DNA of 64,000 bases from Prosopocoilus inquinatus. Taxonomy: Eukaryota > Arthropoda > Insecta > Coleoptera > Lucanidae. The position numbers and the translations under genes are program-made. The notes under the pieces were generated by a model, which was not told the DNA's origin, ran no database searches, and worked only from the letters and a program-made list of their open reading frames with translations. Positions within the stretch are counted from its first letter, which is position 1. Each line of letters begins with the position of its first letter. Positions 44,371-55,643 of this stretch are shown here, in pieces. The stretch is from NCBI GenBank assembly GCA_036172665.1, contig CM069873.1, positions 32,666,001 to 32,730,000 of the forward strand. Reading direction: 5' to 3'.

Positions 44371-45840
44371 TTCGGTAGGTAATACGATGTAGGATACAGG
44401 TTAAGTCTCCGTATTAATTTAATCTTCCTGCATTCATGTCCTGGATACACATATCTGTAACAATTTATATTTTACTGCCATTGTTAACTTGGTAAAATAA
44501 AAATCTTATTATGGATTGTTATGATGCTATCAGTAATGCTAACCTTTCATCAGTGTGACACATACACATCTTGTATCAAAATTGTCAATTGTTACCTAAA
44601 TTAGCAGCCCCAATTCCAAATTGAAGGAAATTTGGTCTGATTGGAACATGAATTGCATCCAATAACTACACATTTAAATCTTCTTTTGCAGATCTTGCGA
44701 GGTCCATTTTTCTCAAACTCTGTTTATGTTGGAGACTATTCTTGGTTGGTCACATAAAAATAATTTAATCATCAACAATGTTTATTTAACGGACAATTTG
44801 ATTTAACCCATTATATTTGTACCAGTTCTTTAATTTACTTAAACGATCACGATCACCGCCATCACTAAAGCAATTGACATTGACAATGCGAGACATTTCA
44901 TTCGCGCCAAGTTTACAATTACTCCTAGCGCCATCTCTGCGGATAAATACGTTACTAAAACAGCCTGCACAAAAATTCTCAATTGCCAATAAATCTCTCT
45001 CCTGCCAGGGACCAACCGTCCGCTCCTCTCTTGTTAACCGGGTTCACAGGTCAGAATCCGCAGGAACGATATGCATCAGATTTTTTCCTTTTACACAAAG
45101 GAGCTCTTCAGGGGCTTCAAACCAAACTCTTCAGGGACTTCAAGCTCTGTATTCTGTTTCACAAAACAGTTTTCCATTGAACAACTAACTTTGAACGGCT
45201 CCAGGATTTAAGACCTGGGGCGTCACAATTGAAATGGAAAGTAGCTATCGTGGACAGATTCGAATCTAGATTCGGAGAAACGTTTCAGATGTTAAGACTC
45301 CTCTAGAATTACCCGGGAACAGTAACGATTAACTTTGTCAAAAGAAGTCCCGGACTATAAGATTTGCTAATATTCACACTCTAAATATTCAATAATTGAA
45401 CATGGGGCAAAATAGAGATTGCTAATTGATTGCTAAAATACAAGTACCTGCTCTTATCTTATATATATTACTGGCGCTAAAAATATACGTACATAAAAAA
45501 GTTACTCTTACTCGTATAATTTACACGATATTTATAATTAGCTAGATACACTAAAGATATTTTTTAGCCGCTGATTATTATGAATAAAATACTTCTAACT
45601 AAATAGCTATAGATTGCGAATGCTTAGATTTAGGGCTACGGTTCCTGTATAAAAGAATGCTTATTTTTAAGATATCTATCAAAATCTGCTATAGAAATTG
45701 CCACATTTCATTAAAAAAAAGTATATATTTCAACTAACTCGGAGAATGACCGATGGTGAATCCGGACTTACTATACAATTTTTGCAGGGTATTCCCCGTA
45801 TTGTTAATAATACTCCTAATATCCCTAATAATTTAAACAA
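44371..45840. other. Intergenic DNA
   Basis: No gene I can support. Frames at 44786-45188 on both strands lack known motifs. The region is less AT-rich around 44900-45350 and might hold unrecognised exons. Confidence 0.35.
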
Positions 45841-46497
45841 TTTACATTGAAACATTTATTATCAAATTTCTCGCAGTATACGTCAGAAGTTTGTGAATTT
45901 TTTAATGCTGCTAGCTCTTGTCATTGGTTGCACCCAACTGTACACAACGTTGAAATTTTACCTTCACAATTTTATACGCTCGGTCGTTATGATGAAGTGG
46001 GTGTAAACCGCGATGGTGGAGTTCTACTGGCCTTCAAATAGCACTGTTTGATAGAACCTGTTGATTTATACCACTTATTAAATCTTTTGTACATTGATTG
46101 TCTTGCTTGTAAATGTCACCTTGGCAGAAAGACATTGCTTATTATTCTAGTGTACTTTCCGCATATTGCTACATTACAGGAATTATCTATATATTTTGTA
46201 ATTTCTTTGAAGAATTGTCAGTATATTTTGAGGATACTTTGCTTAAGGGCGACTTCAATCTGCCTGAATATATTCTAAATGAAACAAATAGTAGTATCCA
46301 ATTTTTAATATTAAAACAATACAATACAATTGCAAATTTGTCTGGCAGATTACTTGATCTGGTGTTCTCCAGTAATTTCTGCAATATTGAACGTGATCCT
46401 GTTCCCCTAATGAATGAAGACACTCATCATTCCTGCTTTATCTGTCACGTTAACTATTCAACACCTCTTCGTTAAAATTGATAACAGTAATGTTAAA

Positions 46498-46778
46498 TAG
46501 ATAAAACAGCGACATCCTTCAATCGCTTTTTGACCTGACATTGCAATAGGGTAGACAAATGGAAGCGGTTTGCTACATAATAAGTTTACCCCGTGTAAGG
46601 CGGCCATGCTTGCGGTCAAAGCATAATGAAAGTTAAAAAAAAAAATTGCAAATCGTTTTTGATTGCAGTGAAAACCTCGAGCAGCCTCTGTACAGCTGTT
46701 TCAGCTCTATTTGGAGCTTCTTCAGCAGAAATGTAGCTCAAAAAAGCGATCGTAGGAGTCGCTGTTTTAATTTTTTTT
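46498..46778. mobile_element. Retrozyme-like repeat, locus 6 (diverged)
   Basis: A single diverged unit mostly on the minus strand, with an inverted tail (AAAGCGATCG...GTCGCTGTTTT) mirroring its start. Target duplication AGTAATGTTAAA / AGTAACGTTAAA (46486-46497, 46779-46790; one mismatch). Sits inside the non-LTR pseudogene. Carries one complete ribozyme with compensatory stem changes. Confidence 0.82.
46685..46731 (-). ncRNA. Hammerhead ribozyme, 47-nt retrozyme type, covariant stem II
   Basis: Core CUGAAGA and GAAA unchanged. Stem II is AGCUC/GAGCU where other copies have AGCCC/GGGCU: a C-G to U-A double change that keeps the pair. Loop CAAAUA differs freely. The cleavage base is A instead of C (permitted H17). 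Confidence 0.92.
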
Positions 46779-46942
46779 AGTAACGTTAAAATATTCAATT
46801 TTAAGAGAGCTAATTTTGTGGAACTATATCGTCATATATATCTTATCGACTGGTCTTGTCTACGTGATTACTCTAATGTTGATGACATGATACAGCATTT
46901 CTATGGCATCCCGAACAACCTACTTAGCAAATATGTTCAAAG

Positions 46943-47183
46943 TTACACCGTTGTACATGGTCGGCATTTTCCGTCTTCGTTTAACTCAGAAATTATTAAG
47001 TACAAAGTTTTTTTAATCTCGAAACGGACAGAATTATGAAGGGAAAGCACAACTTTTCGCTATAGATTTAATGCTTCGTCACGAAGCTATAAATCTATCC
47101 GTTTCGAGATTAAAAAAACTTTGTACTTAATAATTTCTGAGTTAAACGAAGACGGAAAATGCCGACCATGTACAACGGTGTAA
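46943..47183. repeat. Perfect-looking inverted duplication inside the non-LTR pseudogene
   Basis: Arm 46943-47028 is repeated inverted at 47098-47183 (TTACACCGTTGTACATGG ... CTCGAAACGGA). The 69-bp loop contains a smaller hairpin (CTATAGATTTA...TAAATCTAT). Confidence 0.93.
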
Positions 47184-48864
47184 ATTTTGTACTTACAATT
47201 TTCATCGGACAAGAACCAACTTCAATTCAGAAATTATTAATAACATTCGTTTAAAATCATTGTTCCATAAGAAATATGCTTTTACTAAATTAAAATGTTA
47301 TCGTAATAATTCCTTTACTTATCGAAAACTTGTGAAAAAAACAATTTCTACTGAGTACAAGAAATTTATAAGTAATATTCAGAGTAATATTGCTGACAAT
47401 CCTAAGAAATGTTGGTCCTTCATCAGATTGATGAAAGATAATACAAGAATCCCCGCTGAAAAGTTTTACAATTTTAACTCTCTTGATAATCCTCAAAAGA
47501 TTGTTGATAGCTTTGCATCGTTTTTTAATTCGGCATTCATTCCATCTACGGTTCCACCTACAGCTTTTGCTACCTTAATCTCTTTTAACTTACACTCCTC
47601 TTCCTAAACATATTCGTAATTACAGAAGTTGACATTCTCAGTGCCTTATCAGAATTAAAAAGTCCTTGAGTGCTGGACATGACCAAATATCTAGTGTCCT
47701 GTTAAGAGACTGTAAATTAGCCTTCGTAAAGCCGTTACATATGATCTTCAATGCTGCACTAAAAAACGGTACTTTTCCCTCAATTTGGAAACTATCTAAG
47801 ATAATTCTCATATTTAAAACTGATGCAGCTTCAGCTATAACGAATTATAGCCCTATTTCACTGTTGTACAATTTCTCTAAGGTCTTCGAAGTTGTATTAT
47901 ACTCGTACAGTCGCGGTCAAGCTAATCGAGACCGATTGACAGTTCTGTAGCCTATATTGTTCCTCTATCCTTACGTAAGGCAAAATAGATGCCCTGAACA
48001 GCATGGCTTTATAGACAAGCGCTCAATTGTAAGTAATCTCGCTTGCTTCTCTAATATAGTATCTATGTGAGTCAATTGATAACGGCTTTCAAGTTGATGT
48101 TGTGTATACAGACTTTACTAAAGCTTTTGCCAGGATAAATCACGGGCTTCCGATATCAAAACTAAGCTCCTTTGCTCTTTGCAACACATTAATGCTTCTT
48201 TTGCAATCATATCTTGCTAAAAGACGTCAAAACGTGTACTAAAATAGTTTTTTTCCTATACTTATGTCGTCTCTTCTGGTGTTCCTCAAGGTGCCAACTT
48301 AGGTCCTCTTCTCTTTGTTTTATTCGTAAATGATCTTCCTTTATCGCTTGTCAACCGAAGTAAAATCTTGATGTATGCTGATGATGCAAGGATTTACCGA
48401 ATTGTAAATAACTCTAAGGATTCCTTGCTTCTTCAAAACGATTTGAATTTCTTTTTTGATTAGTGTACATTAAAAGTATTTACCTTGAATGTTAAAAAAT
48501 GTAGGACCGTTTCTTTCTCACGTAGGATGAGCAATCATCTATTTCTCTATCAGCTAAATAATCAAAATCTTTGTTAAAAAGTGACTGTAATCAAAGATCT
48601 TGATGTTCTTTTTGATGACCGCCTCCTATTTATTCATCATATCAATGATGTTAAAAAAAAAAAAAAAAAACCTTTCTGTTTTAGGTTTCATCATCCGAAA
48701 TACTCGAGACTTTACTAATTACAATGTCTTAAGGGGACGATTCATTTCAAATTGGCGGGAATTCCTTCCCATGTAAATAATAGGAAGAAAGAATTTCGAT
48801 ATTTTTTCAAAATTTAAGCACTAGTTTGACTTGAAAACGGATGTAATACGTTCCACAAAGCATA

Positions 48865-49020
48865 AGCTACGACGTGATCTATTTTTAAACTGAAATGGAA
48901 GTGTAAATTACTTTAAAATAAATAAATAAATCAGTCGATGTCATACACACCAACAGAAAATATTATTTTAAGAAATAATCACAGCAAATCAGAAGAAATA
49001 AAATAGATCACGTCGTAGGC
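48865..49020. repeat. Hairpin, 20-bp arms
   Basis: GCTACGACGTGATCTATTTT at 48865 pairs with AAAATAGATCACGTCGTAGG ending near 49020. Probably a small MITE; the rest of 48736-49570 shows no gene, apart from the dispersed repeat also seen at 26600. Confidence 0.65.
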
Positions 49021-50060
49021 AAACATATAAACTATAAGTAGTATCAGTTATTTCAGTCTACGTTCAGTAGTTTTCAAGAAAATATCTGAATTTTCTGAAA
49101 AATTTGTAGAAAATATAGCTTAAATTAAAACCAACTGCAATGGTTTGCTGGTAAGGCAGATTTTGCTTAAAAATACATGAAATTCGTATGTTCACTAGTG
49201 TTGAGGTAGATGGCTCTGAATAGTGAATTAGGAGGTGGAGGAGAATCCCAAGCCAGGAGGGGAATACAATTTGAAGTTCTGTAGTCTGTACGTGGTCTGT
49301 ACCAACAATGATTCCAAATCATTATAACTGCCGCGCGAGTCTAGCGTTCGTACCTTGACGTATTAGTTTATTTAAAATTAAATATACCATGAAATAACAA
49401 TTACAACAAATGTTTTGTACTGTATGTCGCCGCCAAAAAATCTTTTACACCTTCAAAATCAAGTAGCCGAATTTTTACCTATATTTTTCTTTGTAAATGG
49501 GCATTTTGAGAATTTTGTCATGTTTCCAAACGTACAGGTTAGAAACTGAGACTAAAATGATCACTATTTTACCTGGACCCCTATTCTTGAAATAATTCCC
49601 TACAACTTTCTCATGAGAAGTGGGCGGAGTTACGCCGAGTTCTCTCGAGAACGCATAAGTTGGTATTCTTGAAAAGTTCATTAGCGCTTATCGCATGAGC
49701 GTCGTGAGAACCTGTTTCTACTGGTCTGCGGTAAGAGAAGTTACATTTCTCAGAAGTGGTGTGTGTTTATTTACGTGTGTGTTATTTTAACCTTAAAATG
49801 AAATTGAGAAACTTTAATTAATCCTTGAAAGTAAGTACTAAATTGTCGTCTTATTTATGTAACTGCTTTAAAGTAAATTTCAGAACATAACTTATAAATT
49901 ACCGAGAATATAAAAAAGAAATTTGAGTTAGTACTGTCGTTTATAAGTTATGTTCTTAAATGAATTTTAAAATAATGTGTATAATGAATTCACCATTAGT
50001 ATGAATATAACAATTTGACTCTTGGTTGCAGGTTATAGTACCTTTATTTCAAAGTAGAAC

Positions 50061-51404
50061 ATGGATTTAGATGAAATTTTAGAAGCAAACGCAGTCATAC
50101 AAGACTTGCAAGATGCAGAGGAACAAGTGGATTATCAACGACAGGTACTGCAAATGACAGACCCATTCACTCTGACAGATCAGAATTTCATGACGAAGTT
50201 CCGAACAAGCAAGGAACTAACAAGAGAGATAATTGAACTTGTTACCCCTTTTATGCAACCTGCAACAAGAATGTCTGCAATGACAGTGCAAAGAAAGGTA
50301 AGTAATATGGTTTATTGAAATGAATATAATTGAATTTATATTATTTTTTAAGGTTCTTGTAGCTTTACGTTTTCTTGCATCGGGTAGCTATCAAGAACTA
50401 ACAGGCAGTAATAGTTACACAGCTGTCAGTCAACCTACAGTTTCTCGGGCCCTTCATGAATTCTGCGATGCTCTATTGCAACCTCCAATTTTTGACAATT
50501 GGGTACATTTTCCTAATAACATGGGAGAACTGCAGCAGTTAAGAAATAGGTAAATCTATAAAAGATATAATACAGTTATGATGAATAATTGCTTATATTG
50601 TAGATTTTATGCTAAATATGGTGTGCCTGGTACAATAGGTATTATCGACTGCACCCATGTTGCTATAATAAGGCCTGCTGATAACAATCCTCTCCATCCT
50701 GAACATATATACATTAATCGTAAAAGTTATCATTCGATCAATGTACAATTGGTATAGTGTGTTACAGCTGAATTGTACACTTATAATTTACATATATATG
50801 TATTGGTAGATATGTGATGAAAATCTGAAAATTTTGAATGTAAATGCCCGATTTCCTGGCAGTTGTCATGATGCACATATTTGGAGAGTCCCAAATTTCC
50901 CAATTAATGGAAGAGTTGTACAGACGGAATGATCAGAATATTTTTTTTCTTTTGGGCGATTCAGGTAAATTATATTTCTTTATATTGATAGTACCTAGCT
51001 AAAATAACATTTCAGGTTATCCCTTAAGACCGTGGCTGATGACGCCCTTACGAAATCCAGAACCAGGGACTCCAGCAGAAGCATTCAATAATGCTGTTTT
51101 ATCAGCTAGAAGTACAATTGAACGATGTAATGGAATACTGAAAAACAGATTTCGATGCTTATTAAAACATCGAGTACTCCATTACACTCCTACTACAGCT
51201 GCAAAAATTATACATTCATGCATAGTTTTACACAACATGTGTATACATCACAGACTACCTGAACCAGAGGCTCCAGAAATTGATGAAGATTTTGGAATGG
51301 ATATTCCTGTAGAGGATTTTCAAGACCCCATTGGCCGAATTAATCCAGATCTTACCGCTGGCAGACGGTTGCAAAGAAGAATAATTGCGACACATTGTAA
51401 TTGA
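50061..51404 (+). pseudogene. Harbinger transposase (HARBI1-like, DDE_Tnp_4), one frameshift
   Basis: Exons inferred from GT-AG sites: 50061-50297, 50353-50549, 50604-50751, 50810-50964, 51016-51404. Starts MDLDEILEANAVIQDLQDAE. The second exon has the helix-turn-helix block FLASGSYQELTGSN...SQPTVSRALHEFC. Catalytic DDE residues: D in GIIDCTHVAI, D in LLGDSGYPLRPWLMTP, E in STIERCNGILKNRFRCL. The protein ends HCN-stop at 51404, roughly 380 residues, typical for the family. In exon 4 the frame breaks near 50887: HIWR is followed, in a different frame, by SQLMEELYRRNDQNIFFLLG, so one small indel separates this copy from function. The enzyme would cut at the TIRs with help from the Myb-like partner. 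Confidence 0.93.
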
Positions 51405-51489
51405 AATGTTTTTTTTATTATATAAACAATAAATATATACCAAACATATAGAACTGAAAAACATAACTTCTTTTAATATTAAAAAAAAA

Positions 51490-52662
51490 TTAGCTTAACC
51501 CATTTTCTATATTTTTTAATGTGTGCAGGATTTCACTGTGGATCATGTTTCGCTCCTTTAATATATTAAGTTTTTCTTCATGGTATTTATTGTCTCTTTC
51601 AAGTTTTATTCTCAACAATTTGAGTTTTTCTTCATAATAATTTTCAAGAGCTACTTTTTTTTCTTTTGAGACTGTTACCAGTTCTTTGGTCAAGGTCAAT
51701 GATTTTTCCAGGCGTTTTACTTTTGTCATTCTGGTAGCTGTTTCTGGGGAATTCAGTAACCGCTTTCGGGAGGGTGTGGGATTGCCTATCCTTGCTTCTT
51801 TATTTATGGTGGACTTTGATGTCTGTGCACTTCTGCCAAAATCCAATACCTGTATAAGAAAGAATATCTGTATGCAACTGTTTACGTAAGTATTGGAAAA
51901 TCTAGGGTTGATAGACACCATGATATAAAAAAAATTACGATTCAATAATATAACATAAACATACCTCACTTTCTTCAGAATCAACTACTTTACTACTGCC
52001 TGCGGCTTGTGATACAACAGTTTGATCTTGCAGTAAATCGAGTGTTTGTGGCTCTGGCTCTTGCAAATCGTCTTCTTGCAAGTCCTGTTCCTTGATAAAA
52101 GAAAAACTTTTGTGAATATTTTTAAGTGTACTAGTGTTTCATTAGATCTTTATATTTTGCATGTTACAATAGTAACTATAAAAAAAATTAATGATACAGA
52201 AATTCAACAACTTACCTCAAACTGAAATGCACAAGTAGATTCCATGATACTTTGGTTCCCTTCTATTACTGTTGGCACTATAATGTCATTTACAATTTCT
52301 AAGTCACTTTCTGTTAGCTTTATGTTGCAAGGAGACCCTCCTCCAGTGCCCATAGCATGCTGTCTAATGACAGCAGTCTTAGCTTTGGCATTTTTCTTCA
52401 AATCCTGCCATGTCTAAAACACAAGCATCAAATCTATTAACAAACTCACATTGATAATCATACATACCTTACGCCACTGCATCCATGTTTTTTGTGGGGC
52501 TGCTGGTACAGCGTTTAGTGAAACAGTTACTTCTTCCCACAATGTTTGGGCAATTTGTTTAGTAAAACTGGCTGTGAATTTTCCAGTTTGTAAATCGTGA
52601 TGGCTTTTAATAAATTCAATAAGAATATCTTTTTGAACATTTTTAACTTGCCCACTTCGCAT
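51490..52662 (-). CDS. Harbinger Myb/SANT-like DNA-binding partner protein
   Basis: Exons 52662-52468, 52413-52216, 52090-51965 and 51849-51490 join at GT-AG sites with consistent frame. The N-terminus (MRSGQVKNVQKDILIEFIKS, ...KQIAQTLWEEVTVSLNAVPA, KTWMQWRK then TWQDLK) is a trihelix Myb/SANT-like domain (Myb_DNA-bind_5 type, regulatory-protein-zeste-like). The middle is acidic and glutamine-rich. The C-terminal 80 residues are a charged coiled coil (ENYYEEKLKLLRIKLERDNK, NILKERNMIHSEIL). Known Harbinger partners bind the transposon ends and carry the transposase into the nucleus. No stop or frameshift seen. The exon structure is inferred. Confidence 0.85.
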
Positions 52663-52966
52663 TTTCTTGAGAAACTAAACTTGCCACCGTGTATGCCACC
52701 GTCAGTGAAACACAAACCGTAATCCGGCACTTTACAAATAGAAAACAGCTGATTTATACTCTATTCTCATTGGGTAAAGTTCGATAATAGCACCGGCAAC
52801 ACTGTAAAAGTTCTCGCAGGAACTTCGCATTACATTCCCACTCACTGACGTTCAAGAATATCAGTTTCACAATCAAGAGAAAGGAACATGAACTTCTAAG
52901 GAAGTGATTTCCTATGTTCACGTGTGAACTTTATAGTTCTCTCGATGTCAAGAATAGGGGTCCTGG

Positions 52967-53924
52967 TATGAGTCAGACAGTATCATTTGTTCAGTAAATA
53001 TTACGCCATTCCAAATATTTAACGTCACATAAATATAATTCAATCGAAATAGAATTGTCGATTGCTTATGTTCTGCTAATTAATTAATATAATTTTCTTA
53101 ACACTTGAAAGACTCTTCAAAGTTGAATGTTGATGACAAGATTATACAGGATGGGCCAATAGTGCATATTCAGTAGATAGCGCGTACATGAATGCAGATT
53201 TTTAAAATCTGTTTTCGCTATTACTTACCTATGGTTTAGATGCACGATTTAAAATTAGCTACAATTATACAGAGTGTTCCGTATGGTTGTGCCAGACCAA
53301 AGTTATGTTTTTTTTTTAAATGGAACATACTGTATATTATGGTTTATTTCGATTAACCTTTAAGAGTAGATAAATTTATTATAAGAATATTACGTATCTA
53401 AACCTAATAGTTTCCGAGATATTGACAATGTAAAAAAATGGTATTATTTGATGTTTTACAGATTAGATGTTTATTAAAATTTGGCATTTAAATCTTACAG
53501 TAACATTACATAACCTCTATGCAACAGAAAAAAATTTCCATCTCGAACATATTCCTATAATTTTACACTGGGTGATTCATAACTCCCATGTTTATTTTAC
53601 TCGATTACTTTAATTGGAACACCCTGTTTGCAAATTTTTCTTCCCACATATTATTTGTGCATCGTAGTAATTTTATTTAAGCTATAATCATTCATACTAC
53701 TGAGAATCGGTATTCGTCTTCTAACTTACTCGTTTTCTGCACAGATCAACTACAATAATAAGCTATAATCATTCACTACTGCTGTCAATCACTATTCGTC
53801 TTCTAAGTTACTCGTTTTCTGTCAGTCTGAATTTCAATTGTTTGGCACTGACAAATTAAATCTCAAGACCAACTTAATACAACGAAAAGCAGGTGTACGC
53901 GATGTTTTTTGCAAGCCACAGTAC
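52967..53924. other. Intergenic DNA with small element ends
   Basis: TACAGGATGGGCC (about 53145) and TACAGAGTGTTCCGT...AAATGGAACATACTGTA (53273-53332) resemble mariner-type MITE ends; the latter may be a complete tiny MITE. CTATTCGTCTTCTAA/CTCGTTTTCTG occurs twice (53713-53741, 53791-53820), a local duplication. No gene seen. Confidence 0.5.
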
Positions 53925-54323
53925 TATAGCAGCCTTAAAATTTCGCACAATTCAGTTTTTCATTGTAAATACGGTTTTTAGTGACTTGTCAAAACTATTT
54001 AATCATTTTGAATGGCAGATTCCAAATCTTAAAATTGAAATGTTTAAAATACCAAATCACATGCTTTCTGAAGTAGAAAAATGGTATTGCTTACGTTTAT
54101 TTTACTTTTCTGTTAAATTCTATTACTTCGGTCCTAATAGTTAATACTAGTAATACTTTTCTGCTGTAGTTAAAATATAACCAACAATCTGAGAACCGAC
54201 ACTTTTCAGTGTTATGTCATTAGTGTCAAATTTAAAGAGAAACCCTGGTTGACAAAACTAAAATTTTGATAAAAACAGGTTACTTGACAAAAAATCGTGC
54301 GAAATTTTAAGGCTGCAATAGTA
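53925..54323. mobile_element. MITE, 399 bp
   Basis: Left arm GCAGCCTTAAAATTTCGCAC (53936) and right arm GTGCGAAATTTTAAGGCTGC (ends 54315) are exact inverted repeats with further partial pairing outward (AGTACTAT/ATAGTACAT). Confidence 0.8.
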
Positions 54324-54501
54324 CATTTAACGACACAAACATTGCTGGGTAGCTGTAATTATGAACTGTCATTTACGAACGACAAACAAATTAGCTTTTT
54401 TAAAGATAAATTAATTTTCCACTTTTTGTCTTAGTTGTATGGCTAACATGAACAAATATTTTTCAAAGCAAAATAATCACTGAACTTTAACAAAATTCTT
54501 A

Positions 54502-54772
54502 GGGCCGTTTTCATAATCAGACTAAATTTAAAGTTACTTTAACCTAAAAAAATACATTTGTTTCCCTATACTTAGGCCCGGTTTCTGGAAGCGATTTATA
54601 GGCCTATTAGTTTAACTAATGATTAGAATGTGGCACAGATGCAGTATAACATAACGTATGTTACATTCTAATCCTTAGTTAAACTAATTGGCCCATAAAT
54701 TGCTTCTAGAAATCGGGCCTTAAAGTGACTTCAAATTAAAGCTTCCTTAAAGTCTGATGATGAAAATGGCCG
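54502..54772. mobile_element. MITE with TTA target duplication (outer of a nested pair)
   Basis: Ends GGGCCGTTTTCATAATCAGA and, on the complement, CGGCCATTTTCATCATCAGA. TTA at 54499-54501 and 54773-54775. The arms contain AAAGTTACTTTAA-like sequence on both sides. Confidence 0.82.
54575..54719. mobile_element. MITE with TTA target duplication (inner, 145 bp)
   Basis: Ends GGCCCGGTTTCTGGAAGC and complement GGCCCGATTTCTAGAAGC; near-complete palindrome (TTAGTTTAACTAA-type arms). TTA at 54572-54574 and 54720-54722. Nested in the outer MITE. Confidence 0.87.
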
Positions 54773-54939
54773 TTAGAATTATTAAATTTACGTCAAAAAG
54801 TGGGATAGGTTAATCACTCGTTAAAATAGGAATTAAGTTGTCTGAAAACATTTCGATCAAGTTTTAGATATTGTTAAATAATCATACATATGTATTTGCG
54901 TTATTCCCGAAATGTACACGACATGTACACGAACACAAG

Positions 54940-55312
54940 GATCACTTTTTCGCCGAACTCGTTTGTGTGTCGCTAATGATGGACGCCACGTCGAATAATA
55001 GACATGACCATTTTTTTTTAATTTTTATCTGAAAGTAGATAAAAATACCATAATTTAGATAAATTCCTTTTTTTTTAAAGTTGTGAAAAATAAGAGGAAT
55101 TTAAATTGATTAAATTCCCGCCAAGAATCACTTTTTCGCCGAGCTCTTTGTGTGTCGCTAATGATGGACACCACGTCAAACAATAGACAACAAGACCATT
55201 CTTTTAAAGTTTTACTTGAAAGTAGATAAAAATACCATAATTTAGATAAATTCTTTTTTTTAAAGTCGTTAAAAATAAGATAAATTTGAATTGATTAAAT
55301 TCCCGCCAAAAC
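54940..55312. repeat. Tandem duplication, two units of about 185 bp
   Basis: ATCACTTTTTCGCCGA at 54941 and 55128; both units contain TGTGTGTCGCTAATGATGGA, AAAGTAGATAAAAATACCAT and end ATTAAATTCCCGCCAA. Confidence 0.9.
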
Positions 55313-55643
55313 ACACATTCTGACCGTGTGACGTCAATGTTCATAAGTTGTCAAGTCGTAATAAGTGAATACAAATACGAACACATAAAACTTATTAAAA
55401 TTAATAGTAAAACATCAATATTGTGCTGTACCATAATGTAAAAATACCTCTGCAAGAACTCCGAATAAATTATTTATAAAAATGTTAAAACACTAGAGAA
55501 ACGTGTAAATTGCCATAAGCGAATGAGAAATAAGTTTGCAATAGATCGCCATGTTGTCAAGTATAAGCATAAACACTCGCACATAACCTCAGTAATTTGT
55601 TAACCATGTTTCGTTTGTCTGATAGTTGGACGTCAATATAGTA

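Larger units (their letters stand above)
45847..48735 (+). pseudogene. Decayed jockey/CR1-type non-LTR retrotransposon: endonuclease and reverse transcriptase
   Basis: A chain of short frames in order: endonuclease pieces (EILPSQFYTLGRYDEVGVNR, RDGGVLLAFK at 45847-46041; KGDFNLPEY near 46240; DLVFSSNF near 46360), a linker (47260-47607, NPKKCWSFIRLMKDN), RT entry (LSAGHDQISSVLLRDC and ITNYSPISLLYNFSKVFE, 47666-47900), RT core SGVPQGANLGPLLFVLFVND near 48280 and the catalytic MYADDAR near 48375, then thumb motif KVTVIKDLDVLFDDRL. Many stops and frameshifts, a retrozyme insertion (46498-46778) and an inverted duplication (46943-47183) show it is old and dead. Confidence 0.9.
49571..52966. mobile_element. 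PIF/Harbinger DNA transposon, near-complete, two genes
   Basis: Inverted termini ACCTGGACCCCTATTCTTGA at 49571 and ACCAGGACCCCTATTCTTGA on the complement of 52966. Contains a five-exon transposase on the plus strand and a four-exon Myb/SANT-like gene on the minus strand, tail to tail, the standard two-gene Harbinger layout. I could not define a 3-bp target duplication with certainty. Confidence 0.93.

Noticed and set aside
43665..44378. 237-aa ORF with a long Leu/Phe repeat
   Set aside because: The second half is the (TTATTC)n microsatellite and the first half a retrozyme unit.
53893..54144. 83-aa ORF starting MYAMFFASHST
   Set aside because: It overlaps the inverted repeat of a MITE and has no motif or codon signal.
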